Assembly: GCA_903813345.2 (NCBI GenBank)
Contig: CAIIXF020000006.1
Location: 32,308,710 to 32,372,709 of the forward strand
DNA from: Owenia fusiformis
Taxonomy: Eukaryota > Annelida > Polychaeta > Sabellida > Oweniidae
DNA: 64,000 nt
Direction of reading: 5' to 3'
In this document: positions 47,590-58,772 of the stretch, one piece after another
How the letters are laid out: every line of letters starts with the position of its first letter
Numbering within the stretch: position 1 is the first letter of the stretch
Made by a program: the position numbers and the translations under genes
Notes under the pieces: model-generated
Told to the model about the DNA's origin: nothing
Databases searched by the model: none
The model's input: only the letters and a program-made list of their open reading frames with translations

Positions 47590-47610
47590 CTGATCTACTT
47601 CATCCGCCAT
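47590..47610 (-). CDS. LSM3: LSM3 exon 1 (start codon)
   Basis: ATG at 47608-47610 in the context AACATGG (A at -3, G at +4) opens MADEVDQ, the N-terminus expected for animal LSm3. The donor is CAG/GTTTGT at 47588-47589. Only 7 codons are encoded here, then a 10.4-kb phase 0 intron leads to exon 2. The joined product is 103 residues with one uninterrupted frame across all four exons, so the gene looks functional. A 352-bp MITE begins 67 bp upstream of the ATG, so the promoter lies in that short gap, in the MITE, or beyond it. Confidence 0.93.
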
Positions 47611-47677
47611 GTTTGCACTGCAACTAATAGTGCTACTCCACCAAAAGTAGACTTCGTTGAACTCAGTGCAAAATTGA

Positions 47678-48029
47678 CGAACTCCCGTGCAGTGATAATA
47701 TCACTGCGGCGGGCAGGTATCTCACCGTAAGCATGGTAACTTCGTAATAAAAAACTGACGTGATTGGTTCTAGTCCCATGCTCAGGTCGCGTGATTGTTA
47801 AATTTAGACAATTTCATTGGTTGAATAGCGCGTAGTGATTTCTTCTCATATTTCAATAATTTTGAAATATTTTGACAAAATAATGTTTGGGGAACATTTA
47901 TGAATACATATAAGTTGTGTGAAAATTGACCACATATATGATAAAAAAGGGAGCTATTTTCCCCAAATTTTGGGGATTTTCTTTGTCTGCCCGCCGCAGT
48001 GTCTATACCGAGACACTGCATGGGAGTTG
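47678..48029. mobile_element. 352-bp MITE with 10-bp TSD at the LSM3 promoter
   Basis: The 10-bp duplication GCAAAATTGA is exact (47668-47677, 48030-48039). The ends CGAACTCCCGTGCAGTG and (reverse) CAACTCCCATGCAGTG continue into a shared CACTGCGGCGGGCAG. Each end has its own GCAGTG...CACTGC hairpin. 9-10-bp duplications are typical of Mutator-like elements. No ORF. It contains two inverted CCAAT boxes. Confidence 0.88.
47756..47820 (-). promoter_or_regulatory. CCAAT and CRE-half motifs inside the MITE, upstream of LSM3
   Basis: On the minus strand, CCAAT boxes lie at 47763-47767 and 47816-47820. The first is directly joined to ACGTCA (47756-47761). They are 150-210 bp upstream of the LSM3 ATG and in its orientation. 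Whether they act on LSM3 is inference. Confidence 0.35.
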
Positions 48030-48582
48030 GCAAAATTGATTGGCAGCCATATAACGGTCCCGGTGTGAAAGAAATTATGGTCCCCCGCGGATTATGGTCC
48101 CCCTTTCAAAGGTCCTTACTGGCCCTGATTGTGTATAAGATAATAAGAGAAAGAGGTCACCATATAAATCAATGGCGAGTAGGACCATAAATTAATAAAT
48201 TAAATAAATTATGGTAACGGTAAAGTTAATCAAAAGTACAAAAAATGGCAGCCATATTTTTTTGATAAAGTCACAAGATTTTGTATCTGTTTTACTAATA
48301 CGTGAATGCATTTCCTGACTAAAGAGACATGTCAAAGAAAACTTCACATTTAAACACATTTTTTATAACTATGAATTGGAGGTGTATGGGTCCCGAAAGA
48401 TAGCATGAAGACCGTGAAATGAGGCTAATTTTTAAAAGTTTCAAGGAGTAGCCTTGCAACAGTCACACGTTTGCAAGAATCCAAAATTTCCACAAATCAT
48501 CTTACCTTACCAAGGAACATCGAGGGAGCATGAAAATGTGCATTTCTTGCATTGTTAGAGTATGTTTAAGCTCTAACCATAG

Positions 48583-49540
48583 TTTCTTTCTTTCTTTCTA
48601 TACATTAAGCACTTTTATGCTGCTTGATTAGTCTCTTTGTACTTTTTTGACACTTATTACTGGCACAGCGTTGCTTTTTCACGTGTTACTTTAATGTGGC
48701 TTATTGTGGCTGGCATTTTAATGTTTACATTTCAGATTTCCTAAAGTTAATTTTTGGGGTATTTTTTATGTTGGTTTATTTACACTATATACACTTTCTA
48801 TTCTCCTAGAATCTCTTGGAGTCTCTTATGTATTTCTGAAATTCTCTTAGGATCTTGACATTTGTAACTGCGCCTAATTCCTTTCTCTCTCCAGCTAGAG
48901 TTCTAAGATCATGTCCAGCAGGTATCTGTTCCCCACTGTCAGATCCTAATAAAATACAGTCCACTTTGTGAAGAAATTGCTCTCTGATGTCCCTGTAGCG
49001 CTTGCACTGAAAAATAAAGTGTTCAACTGATTCAGGTACCATACAGTGATCACACGGGTTGGTGTTGCAGTCTGGGTTTATTTTGAATTGATGGCTATTC
49101 GGGGTGGTGTGTCCAGTGATGAGTCTATTGATTATAGAGTTCACCTTTCTATTTCCTATTCCTTCGAGGTTTCTTTTTCCAACTATTGGAATTATTTGTT
49201 GTATCCTGTCTACTTTTGAGGAATTCATATATCTACGTTGCCATTTGTTAACAGCTGACTTGTTTATAAGTTTATATATCTCACTCTTAGTGAACTTATT
49301 AACAAGCACAGCTTGCTTGCTCGCAGTTAGTGCACCCAATTTAGCTTGCTTATCAGCAAGTTCATTGCCATGAATATTCACATGCCCAGGCACCCAATGA
49401 TATTGTATGCTTTTCCCTTTACCAGCCAATTCTCTGCAAACGAGTCTAATACGTTTTACTGTATTTGTGTTTCTTATGAATATTTCATGTCCACCATTTT
49501 GTTTGTCAGAACTACTTTTAGACTTCCTGATTAATCCTCA
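48583..49540 (-). mobile_element. 5'-truncated LINE with RNase H and (GAAA)n tail
   Basis: The minus-strand frame 48806-49429 (open upstream to about 49540 but without an ATG) encodes the end of an RNase H domain, with YHWVPGHVNIHGNELADKQA. A C-terminal region follows with a Cys/His cluster of type CDHCMVPESVEHFIFQCKRY. This layout is standard for the 3' ORF end of LINEs that carry RNase H (I/Jockey-like superfamily). About 200 bases of 3' UTR follow, ending in TTTC repeats on the plus strand (48583-48599), a GAAA tail on the coding strand. Reverse transcriptase is absent, so it is a dead 5'-truncated copy. The frame itself is intact, so it may be fairly young. Confidence 0.85.
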
Positions 49541-50558
49541 TACTAGTTTTTATGACTTCACCAAGTGGCATGGATTATCACTAGAATATTTTATCTATAA
49601 CAGTATAATAATCATGATAGATACATAATTGATGTTTTTCAAATGGTAAACAATGGATACATGAGTGAGGATTACTTTATTGTTTTTGTTTGGATTAAAC
49701 TTGATTGGCAAACGTTTTTAAACCAAAGAAAGAGTGTGACATATAATTTGATCGGTAAGATATAGGTCAAAACTTTGTTTTGTCGTGCGTAATGCCTATA
49801 ATTATTCCTGGAAATAGCCTTAGTCTCTCTGGGTAAAGTACATCAATGAAACGCAATGAATTGACAATTCTGCGTTAGACTTGATCAAATATGCGTAAAA
49901 ACGGTAGAAAACGGCATTAACACCATCTCTGAATGATACTTTCCTGAAAAAAGCAAGAAAATTCACACATGCCTTCATATTTATATTTTGTTCCAGAAAA
50001 TAACATGGGATACATGTCAGGGGGGATTTCCCAGAGATGACCTTTAATATTGGCTTGTTCGATAACCAAGTTTATAAACAGGTCTCATTTGACATTGAAA
50101 TGGATCTCACTATAATGTAAATGTGTATTGAGAAGACATTTGTCTATCAAATCAAAAGACTTGTGCTTCGCCCACAGGATTCCTTAAATAATACATTGCT
50201 TATAAATACAATAGAGGAAGTTTTCCCTTTTTCGTTTTGGCATAAAAAATGTTCAATTCCAAGTATTACCTCATGGAAGTGGTTGTACCCGTTAAATTAT
50301 CTTTTTTTGTTGTAAAGCAGAGCTATGAAAATTTGTGTGAAGAGAAATCGAGTTGAAATAAGCTTGTTTTTCATCATCATTTAAAATGTTGTGTTAATGA
50401 TATCATATTTGAAATCCATAGAGGCCACAGACAAAATTACATCAAAAATAAATCTTTAGAAATTGTTGATTGAGTTGAAGTTTATTTCTAGGTCAGGTAG
50501 GTATCCCCATGATAGAGCCGTCTGAAAATGATCACGTGACCTTGAGAAGCTCTAGCTA
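49541..50558. other. LSM3-PLK1 intergenic, nothing recognised
   Basis: AT-rich, with no repeat family shared with the rest of the window and no coding signal. Confidence 0.4.
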
Positions 50559-50565
50559 TTTGGGA

Positions 50566-50870
50566 TGCCATGATACTTAACAGGAAATGACAAAAAAAAA
50601 ATTCAAAAGATTCTGTTCAGTGACCTTTCCTACAAATGTACCTCCTACTTTGAGCTACATGTATTTTGCAGTCACATTTTCATAGGACTGAAAAGGTTAC
50701 TTCATCATGTTTAGGGTCATTCTGACCATGGACATTGTGATCCTGGACCTAAAAATGGTATGTGGAAATAGTTAAAACTGGAGGTCAAAACAGAACTCTG
50801 TTATCTTTTTTCTAAAAATGCATTTTTTTGTCACTTCCAGTTTTGTCATTTCCTGTTAAGTATCATGGCA
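50566..50870. mobile_element. 305-bp MITE with exact 30-bp terminal repeats
   Basis: Both ends read TGCCATGATACTTAACAGGA and continue identically to 30 bp, inverted. The interior is shared with 43966-44140. AGCTA occurs just outside each end (50554-50558, 50876-50880) and could be a target duplication if the true ends lie a few bases further out. Confidence 0.85.
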
Positions 50871-50972
50871 CCTTAAGCTAAAATGAATGCCCTTTTCGTG
50901 GTTTTACTTTGGCCCCACTTGCTAAAAATTCCAAGTGAAGGCCTTGGTCTTTATGTGGATAGTAGTGCTGTG

Positions 50973-51130
50973 CATGGGCGTAGCGCTATATTTCTAAGAA
51001 GTACGCAACCGCAGTAACAATAGTTGAGCGAAGCAAAAAACGAGCGTTTAGGGGGGTTTTGAAATTTGGTTGTATTTAGAGCCATCTGGTACGTCTGTGT
51101 GTACCCAGCGTACCGGGCGCTACGCCTATG
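50973..51130. mobile_element. 158-bp MITE, CTGTG duplication
   Basis: Ends CATGGGCGTAGCGC / GGGCGCTACGCCTATG are inverted repeats, flanked by CTGTG (50968-50972, 51131-51135). The GGCGTAGC core is also found in the fold-back family at 28248. Confidence 0.8.
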
Positions 51131-51152
51131 CTGTGGTATGTCGCACAGGCTA

Positions 51153-52027
51153 CTAGAGTTTCCACGTATATGGAGTATGACCGGTTCTTAGGCTACGAAT
51201 ATGACCTGTTTTGGAAAGTCATGAGAGGCACAGCTGCTTGAAAATGGAAAATAAAGGTTAACTTCTATATTATCCTTTTTGAAATTGTGTTTGTTGAATA
51301 TAGTTTATGCTGTATTTAATAGTAATGTAACAAAAAAATGTTAAACATGAGCTATTTTAGCAATGTAACTGTTCATAATGGAATATCAATCAGAAAGTAC
51401 AGATTTCTCGCCTTAGAGCCAAATCATTAATATCACAGTAGAAAAAAACAAATCCCAAACCTTTTTATGGCTAACCTGAACAAGATCTCCAAATCTCAGT
51501 TTATATGATCCCCCATAGAGTGAGCAAGAGAAGGATTTATCTTTTCCCAAAGGATACGCTTGTGAAATGTCATGGAAGACATTTCACGACCGTATTCTCC
51601 AATAATGGGGCACCAGTGACATTCGTATTCTCAAAAATTCAAAGATGTATCATATTTGGACAGAACAGGCTAAATTATTTAAAATATTCATGACTAATTC
51701 GTAGATCTAGCTATATATTATACATAAGATGTGTCATCCTCTTCGGAGTTGCGTTGTGTTACACAAAAACTGATCAAAGATGCTGGAAACTAGGATTTTA
51801 CGTCTTCAATCTAATATTAATACGTTTTCTCTTGTTTAAGGCCCCTTGTGATATGCCTGGCATTATAAGTATACCAAGTATCATTCATTGACCAAGTAGG
51901 ATAAAAAGAAAACGTTCGAAAGTGTTCATAAAAAGCAAGTACTCACCTCGTCTGTTTATAGGAACAGAAATACGGTCGCACTCATAAGCTTAGAACCGGT
52001 CATACTCAATATACGCGGATACTCTAC
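51153..52027. mobile_element. ~875-bp TIR element
   Basis: Inverted ends of about 37 bp share GTATGACCGGTTCT, with flanking TAGAGT(T/A)TCC. A clear target duplication is not seen. The small frame at 51505-51693 inside has no known domain. Confidence 0.6.
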
Positions 52028-52410
52028 GTATCCCGTGATGTCGGAGTTATACCATTGCCCGACTTGAACAGAGTACAGTATGTTAACCTAACACGAGATG
52101 AGAAAATTCGATACGACCAAGAAACGCTTACCACCATCATGTTTGGTATCGCAATTTACATGTCCATATAAATAATCTGTTTCAAATCATATTGAGGTAG
52201 ATTTAGTCTGCTTTAGGAGCATTTTGAAAAAAACAGTGATTATTATTGTAACTCGCGTTTGGTACCATCAGCTTCGAGCCCTTGGATTGTACCAGTAGGC
52301 AGTATAACCAGTATACGATTGTACCAGTATACCTCTAGACTATATCCTATTTAGTCTGAATTATATTCAGACTATAAGGCACCTATGTTAAAGTTTGGTA
52401 ATGTGAAATA

Positions 52411-52694
52411 TTTGTTTACATAGGAAGTGCTATTCAAAATGGCCGATTGGTAAAATTAATTTGCACATTTGTTACTTCAACTAGCTTTATTTCCACTTGA
52501 CAATATGCTGTGTTACTTTTTATTGCATTTAATTGTACCTTACTATTTAATTGAAATTTTGTAATGTTTATTTTATTGAAAAAATGGTTCCTCTAATTGA
52601 TAATTTTGTGCAAAAAATTTCACTGCAATTTCCACAGGAAAGTAGTACATCATAACAGACTGACTTCTAGTCAGTCTGTTGGATACATACTAAG
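52411..52694 (+). mobile_element. TTTGTTTACATAGG repeat with 3' hairpin, copy 1
   Basis: The 5' part begins TTTGTTTACATAGGAAGTGC. The 3' part ends with a 12-bp-stem hairpin (52654-52680, loop TCT) followed by GGATACATACTAAG/T. A hairpin ~10 bases before CTAG/T is the style of Helitron 3' ends. The 5' end does not show TC, so Helitron is only a possibility. Other copies are at 61136 and 61408. Confidence 0.65.
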
Positions 52695-53033
52695 TATACC
52701 TCGAGAATCTGTATGTGGTTTTGTATTATGATGATAAGGAGAGGGCGTACAAAACGATCTGGCCAATATCTGTGGGTTATAGAACGTATTAGGCCTATAC
52801 ATGGGGCTTGGCTTGTGCTAGGTAATGCCAGTTCCTTGGTGCAATCAAAACATTCGAAAAGGTTATGCTGATTTTGCTCGCCAGATTATATTCTCTCGTA
52901 ACTGTCGTAACTAACCGTAATCATTTGGAAATGTCACGATGAACCGACCGTTATTATTCGGTGATTAAATAAACATCCAAGCCATTTAAATATAGTTCCA
53001 AACAATATTATAGGTGGCGGTATACAACAGTAT

Positions 53034-53135
53034 CCAATCAAAACCATGTTAACAAAACTTTGGGCCAATCAAAACCGACGGTTCATATTTGAGTGGTAAA
53101 TTTGAAGATCGAGGAAGGAAGAAGACGTATTTGAA
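53034..53135 (+). promoter_or_regulatory. PLK1 promoter: two CCAAT boxes and CHR-like sites
   Basis: CCAAT at 53034-53038 and 53065-53069 are 31 bp apart. TTTGAA (CHR consensus) lies at 53101-53106, 36 bp past the second CCAAT, and again at 53130-53135. AGTGG, a CDE-like site, sits four bases before the first TTTGAA. AACCGACGGTT between them resembles a Myb site pair. NF-Y pairs at ~31-33 bp plus a CHR bound by DREAM/B-Myb-MuvB are the known control module of G2/M genes such as PLK1. Motifs are read directly; function is inferred. Confidence 0.65.
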
Positions 53136-53246
53136 TTTTATCCGTTCACAGCTGAAGATTTCGACTGTTATTCATGAATTTTATGAAAACTTGACTCCAG
53201 ATTATTCTATTGAACTACAAGGAAACGTCCAGACGTAGAATATAAG

Positions 53247-53351
53247 ATGACTAGCCACAGAAAAGAAGATTTAAGGGTGAGAGAAATCCCAGATGTCGTC
53301 GTTGACCCGTCTACCAGAAAACGTTATATGAAAGGACGATTCCTTGGAAAG
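53247..53351 (+). CDS. PLK1: Polo-like kinase 1, first coding exon (gene runs off window)
   Basis: The 35 codons from ATG 53247 read through VREIPDVVVDPSTRKRYMKG and RFLGK to a donor AAG/GTAATT at 53352. The (E)IP(D/E)V(V/L)VDP.(T/S)(R/K)(K/R)RY..GRFLGK pattern is the conserved lead-in to the PLK1 kinase domain. The exon ends inside the glycine loop after Gly34-Lys35. PLK1 is a mitotic Ser/Thr kinase acting at centrosomes, kinetochores and the midzone; its polo-box and catalytic exons must lie beyond 64000. The N-terminal tail before the kinase domain is short (about 27 residues) compared with ~50 in vertebrates. Start chosen as the only in-frame ATG after the promoter motifs; context AAGATGA is adequate. 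Confidence 0.88.
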
Positions 53352-53580
53352 GTAATTATTATTTACACTGCTTCCCACCTAATTACACAGACGATTTACA
53401 CCTACTTATAAGTCACGTTGTGGATAATAATTTGGCTCGAAGTTAAGGAAGAGGGTCTAGTTTGAGAATGTGTCGACAACAGATTTTTATCTCGGAAAAG
53501 CACAAAACCAGTGATAACAGCATTGATATCATTCAATGCACCATAAAGTCATGTGTCTCCTCTTTACAATGATATATCAT

Positions 53581-54573
53581 CACGCCCGGTGATCGTGAAT
53601 ATGGGACGGAGGGGGGGAGCAGACAATTTCTGCTAGGAAATTCAACAAATCTGGAAGATTTATTTTTTCAAGAAAAAGTTTACTATTGAATTGCTAAATG
53701 GATAGGCGCACGGTATGGTAGAATATGTTAGGTTTTCTGGGATTTTTTCTGAAACGATACGTATCTAAGGTATGAGATCTATTAAAAAAGGCGCAAGGCC
53801 ATCAACAGGCACAAATCAACGTTTTTGCTATAAATCAAGCAACAATGGTCGGGACGACCTGTAATAAATACTTGTAAGTGATGTTATCATAACTAAATTA
53901 ATGTCATTGCTGAATTTATAAAATAAGTTTCCATATGTGAAATAAAAAATAATCGAAAATAATGAATTTGGGACGGAGGGGGGGAGCAATATGTATATAA
54001 GACATGATTAGAGATGTTTCGCCACTTTATTTCCTTTTACTCCAAATGTCCCCATTTTTCAGTCTCCAGGGGTATATCATCCAGTTTCTTACTAAGTTAA
54101 TGAGTTCATTTTTCAAATATAAGAATTCATGTGAAGTTGTTTCACTTTATAGAATTATTACTCCCCCCTCCGTCCCCTCCGTCCCACTTTAATTATTTTC
54201 GATTATTTTTTATATTACGTATGGAAACTTATTTTATAAATTCAGCAACGACATTAATTTAGTTATGATAATATCACTTACAAGTATTTATTACAGGTCG
54301 TGTAGTCCATTGTTGCTTGATTTATAGCAAAAACGTTGATTTGTGCCTGTTGATGGCCTTGCGCCTTTTTTAATAGATTTCATACCTAAGATGCGTATCG
54401 TTTCAGAAAAAATCCCAGAAAACCTAACATATTCTACCATACCGTGCGCCTATCCATTTAGCAATTCAATAGTAAACTTTTTCTTGAAAAAATAAATCTT
54501 CCAGATTTGTTGAATTTCCTAGCAGAAATTGCCTGCTCCCCCCTCCGTCCCATACTCACGATCACCGGGCGTG
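53581..54573. mobile_element. 993-bp long-arm palindromic element, ATCAT duplication
   Basis: Ends CACGCCCGGTGATCGTGA / inverse, with arms of about 410 bp on each side of a ~170-bp centre. ATCAT is duplicated (53576-53580, 54574-54578). The GGGACGGAGGGGGG motif occurs near both the outer and inner ends of each arm. The insertion splits the mariner-like relic. CAC ends with a 5-bp duplication fit Transib-like elements, but no transposase is present, so this is only a suggestion. Confidence 0.85.
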
Positions 54574-55047
54574 ATCATTCATTGATATTTGGTCATGGTT
54601 GGGCGAGTAATCATTCCATTTGCCAAGTCGGCCAAAATTGGCTTTTGACCAAGTTATAAACATCGCAAAAGTCAGTATACGGAGCCTGATGCAAAATTGG
54701 AAGTAAGCATAAAATCAATGATGACTGCATCCTTTTCATTCAATGTACCAAAAAGCCAAATTACTCCTCTATGCAATGGTATATCATTCATTCATAGAGA
54801 GTCATGGCTGGCCGAATAATCATTAATTTTGCAAAGTGGGGCAAAATTCAGCTCGGACCCAAGTTTTAAACATTGCAAAAGTCAGTACAAGGGGCATAGG
54901 GACTATTGGAAGAAGCTGTGTCAGGTGTGGCATAGACAGTAAAGTGTTTATACTCATACTCTTGCAAGAAGACATCCTATACCCCTCCAAATTGCCACCA
55001 CTTCCTTGCACATAAAGATGCGCTCATCTGTCCACGTCATGCATGGT

Positions 55048-55239
55048 TCAGCCCTGAGTCATCTGTGGGTTAAAGCAGAGAAAAGCAGCCCATGAGCAAT
55101 TCTTTCTCGCGGTTTTGCAATATCTGATGGACGAATTGTGAGCACAGATGCTCCTGAGATAGCTCCAAAAGAAAAAGTCACAACAATTCAAGTCAGGGGA
55201 ACTTCCATTGGCACTTAGCCCTTGCACTGATTTTTGCAA
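55048..55239 (-). pseudogene. Transposase fragment (DDE, mariner/IS630-like)
   Basis: Contains SPDLNCCDFFFWSYLRS, a worn form of the SPDL-P-DFFLW-YLK motif around the third catalytic acid of IS630/mariner-type transposases. The rest of the enzyme is missing and the frame is closed soon after. It belongs to the surrounding 53448-55456 element. Confidence 0.6.
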
Positions 55240-58061
55240 TATCTAAAACTTGGTCAAGAGTTGATTTTGACCCACTGTGCAAATGGAAGGATTTCTCACC
55301 CAACCATTACCACATGTGAATGAATGACATATCATTGCAAAGAGGAGAGACGTGGCTTTATGGTACATCAAATGAAATTCATGTAGTCATCACTAGTTTT
55401 GGAATTTTACGAGATAACTACTTGTTGCGTTTTTTTTTTTGATACGCCCTGTATAATCTAGACTATATCCTCTAGTCTGAAATTTTTTTGAAATTTGGAA
55501 TAAAGATATTCAGACTATAGCCCAAATATGTTAAAATATGGGATTGAAAATTATTATCCCATCGAACGAAGTTCAGAGAGATATAGGGAACGCCTCCGTC
55601 TGTCCGTCAGGGCAATAACTCTAATACCGTTGGCCCGATTTTATTCATATTTTGTACACATATACCCTATGGGGGAAGAAGTTCTGCTCGTTAACGGATT
55701 TTCAAAATGGCCGCTCATTTGAAAATGGCGGCCATTTTAGTGCCGATTTTACAGTAATTTAGGTGCAATATGTAAAACTGTAATAGCAATATGTTTTAAA
55801 TGTAAAAAAAATTATATAGGACATTAATAAAGCTAGAAATGTAGATATTAAAAAAGCACATGGCAGTCATCTTGAAAAATGGCGGCCTTTACTCGTTATT
55901 TTACGATTTTTGCTGTAACTCGAAAAGTAGTGGAGCGATTTTGTTCATATTTGGTATCTGAATACTATAAGGGCTTGAGCAAGCTATTGGTAGCACTTTT
56001 AGTCCCAAAGAGGTGGATTTTCAAACTTGCTAAGAAATTCTCTATCTAAAATGTCACTCGACTTTTTTGTGATTATGAGTCAAAGAAAGCATTCTTGAGT
56101 TTCAAATTGACTTCTGTGGTAACTTGAAACCATCTTCTAATTTATTCCACTTACCTTTTATTGTTTCTCCAAATATATTCTTTGAAAATCGGATTTTAAA
56201 GACAGAGCCTCCACTATAAAAGCAGCTTGACCAGTAAAAATGGAGTCATTCTAAATTTGAAAATATTAGGAATATGAAAAATTCTAATCAAGAGGAATAA
56301 TTTTGATTTTCTGTTAGTTGTAGCCAACAGATCAACATAAAAATTGTCACAGATGTTTATGAATACATCCTCCTTGCAATCTATTAATCAATTATTGCAA
56401 TTATGCATTACTTTTTTAGAAATCCTTATTTGAAAATTGGTAATTTTTTTAATTAAGAGGAGTGGCCTAATTCAAATTTCAACCAATGAGGTGAGGTATT
56501 CAGGGTCACATGATGTAAAGTTTGTTTGTAAATCTTTCAAAAGCACATGTTATTAGTACTATTTCAATAAAACATAATTCATACTACTGTTAATCATAAG
56601 AAATGTGTCATTTACTTACCTACATATGGTATATTAAAGATATGACTCCAAAGACATTATATAATTACAAAATCCAATGTATTTGCTTGATGTAAAAGAC
56701 TTCAAGATAACTGTATACTGTTCCAAAGACTTGCGATTACTGCAATGTACTTGGCCATGGTTCACTTGGCTAACATTGATATAAGAAACTCATCTATTGC
56801 CTTTTCTAGAGTTTGATGATTTTACAAAAGTTTCTTTTTGCTCAAACTTGCTTTTACGAGTACTTTCGGCAAGTCAATGTGAAGATAGCTTTGTCTTTAA
56901 TTTATTGTTTCATATTCTGTTAATTCAATCTTGAACATCAGCACTCTATTTTTCTGATGGTTGAGACATGTTCAATGTATAATGACTGTGTAGGAATGAG
57001 GTCTCCTGAACAACACAAGGACAAATTCACTATTTTTGATGTTCCATTTGTCCAAAAACCTGTTTACAAAGGTTTTTACCTTAGAGAGAAAATTTATAAG
57101 AACTGGGTCTCATATGGAACAACCCTAGGAAATGGGACATTATCTCTTACCATTTGCATATGGTTACATAAATATAAAAGATCATAATTTTCAAATTTGG
57201 AGACACCCTGGTACAACATGGTAATAGAGGTTGCAAAGTGCAGAATTATTGCATAAATGAAGGGCATGACTTAGTGCAACCCTTTGTGGTAGGTAGGGAC
57301 CAGATGAAAGAACCAATACAAGTTTTCAATTGTACAGAATTTCCCATACATTTCAAGCTTTTGTGCTGGTATCTACATTTAATTCTTGAAATGACCCCAA
57401 AAGCAATTGCTTTATGATATCAAATTTAGATGTTAGGGATTATTAGAACATGAATCAATTTACCTAAAGGAGACCTACATTTACTAAAATACATACATTA
57501 ACTGGAAAATCTATGTAGCAAGCATAACAAAATGTATGAAGACTCTTGGTTAAAAAATGTTGGTCAATTGCTATCATTCAGTTCATGTTCACTGACTGTA
57601 AAGTATGAAATTATAACATGTGCTTTTGTTATGTTTATAAACATAAATATTATCCCATATAGCATCACTATTAGCTGATTGGATAAGGATTTGATTGACA
57701 AGCCTAATGGATGTGACTTGCCTTATAAGGTCTAATGAGCAACCAGGTGGTTCAGAAAGTCTGTCTTTAAGGGTTTTAATGAGGGTAATTGACCTTTTGC
57801 GATCAGAATTCTGGAATTTTGTTTATGGATACTGTTGTCATGTATTTCGTCTTATTGGTGTGACGTCATATACAAATGATATTAGACATGATGGAATCAC
57901 GAAATGGCGGACACTTGGCAGTTTTGAGCTAAAAATATTGTCGTTTCTTTTATGAAAACCATGGGTCGGATATTTACCAGGTATGCCGATTTGACTAGAT
58001 CATGATTATTTCTATATATGTGCGAAGTTTGGGTGAAATTCATACTAAACATCGATGCCTA

Positions 58062-58100
58062 TAAGCGCCCCCCGTTTTTGTCAAAATCGGGGGGCGCTTA
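58062..58100. repeat. GC-rich near-perfect hairpin
   Basis: TAAGCGCCCCCCG and its inverse are joined through TTTTTGTCAAAAT. The stem is ~18 bp with one mismatch and almost no loop. It stands out in AT-rich surroundings inside the 4.6-kb element. Confidence 0.85.
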
Positions 58101-58772
58101 ACAGCTATCTAAATCATGTCAGTAAGATCTTAGACTTGGTATGTGATTAGCATGAATGTTGATCTAGTCAAATAGAACGCTTTCATGAAAAATAAATCAA
58201 TAAAGCACGAAATATAGTAGATAATCTCTCAAAATCTAACATCTAGAGCTGGGTGGCCTAATTATGACGTCACTACAAGATAGAATCGATTCAGTGATCG
58301 CAAATCATCAATTCTGTGCCATTTTATCAAAAATCTTGTTGCTATCTAGAAACGAGCAATTGTGTTCTTGTTGTTACCTAGGAACGAGCAACTGTGATGT
58401 CACGTCACACTCATGTTAATTCTGGAATCACATGGCAGACATTTTGGAAATTTCAAAAAAGTTCCCAATTAAAAAGGCTAAATGCTGTTTACAAATTGGA
58501 AACTATGGCAGAATCAACAAAAGGTTTGTGAAATAATTAGGATATGGTTTCAAAATTATGCACATGACAATATATGACTACTAAATGCAGGCAGGGACTT
58601 TTAATTGCCAAAAAGTCGAGTGACATTTTAGATGAAGAAATTTTTAGAAGAAAACATTTTCCTGAATCATAATTTTACTTAATGTCTTACCTTTTATTTT
58701 TTATTGACCCAGAGATAACTTTTTGCATCGATATCGGAAAAATCAGGATGATATTATAAGCCCCAACTTTGG

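Larger units (their letters stand above)
53448..55456 (-). mobile_element. Decayed IS630/mariner-like element in PLK1 intron 1
   Basis: The right end is TACAGGGCGTATCAAAA (reverse strand, about 55440-55456). A ~150-bp subterminal block (ACCATAAAGCCACGTCTCTCC type) recurs inverted at the left (53500-53580, then 54579-54650) and again internally at about 54740-54900. The left half is interrupted by the palindromic element at 53581-54573. Part of a transposase remains at 55048-55239. The exact left end is worn (AGGGTCTAG near 53453). Confidence 0.6.

Noticed and set aside
56957-57187. Frame in the 4.6-kb element as its transposase
   Set aside because: Only 76 codons and no DDE, HUH or tyrosine recombinase motif; cannot be supported.
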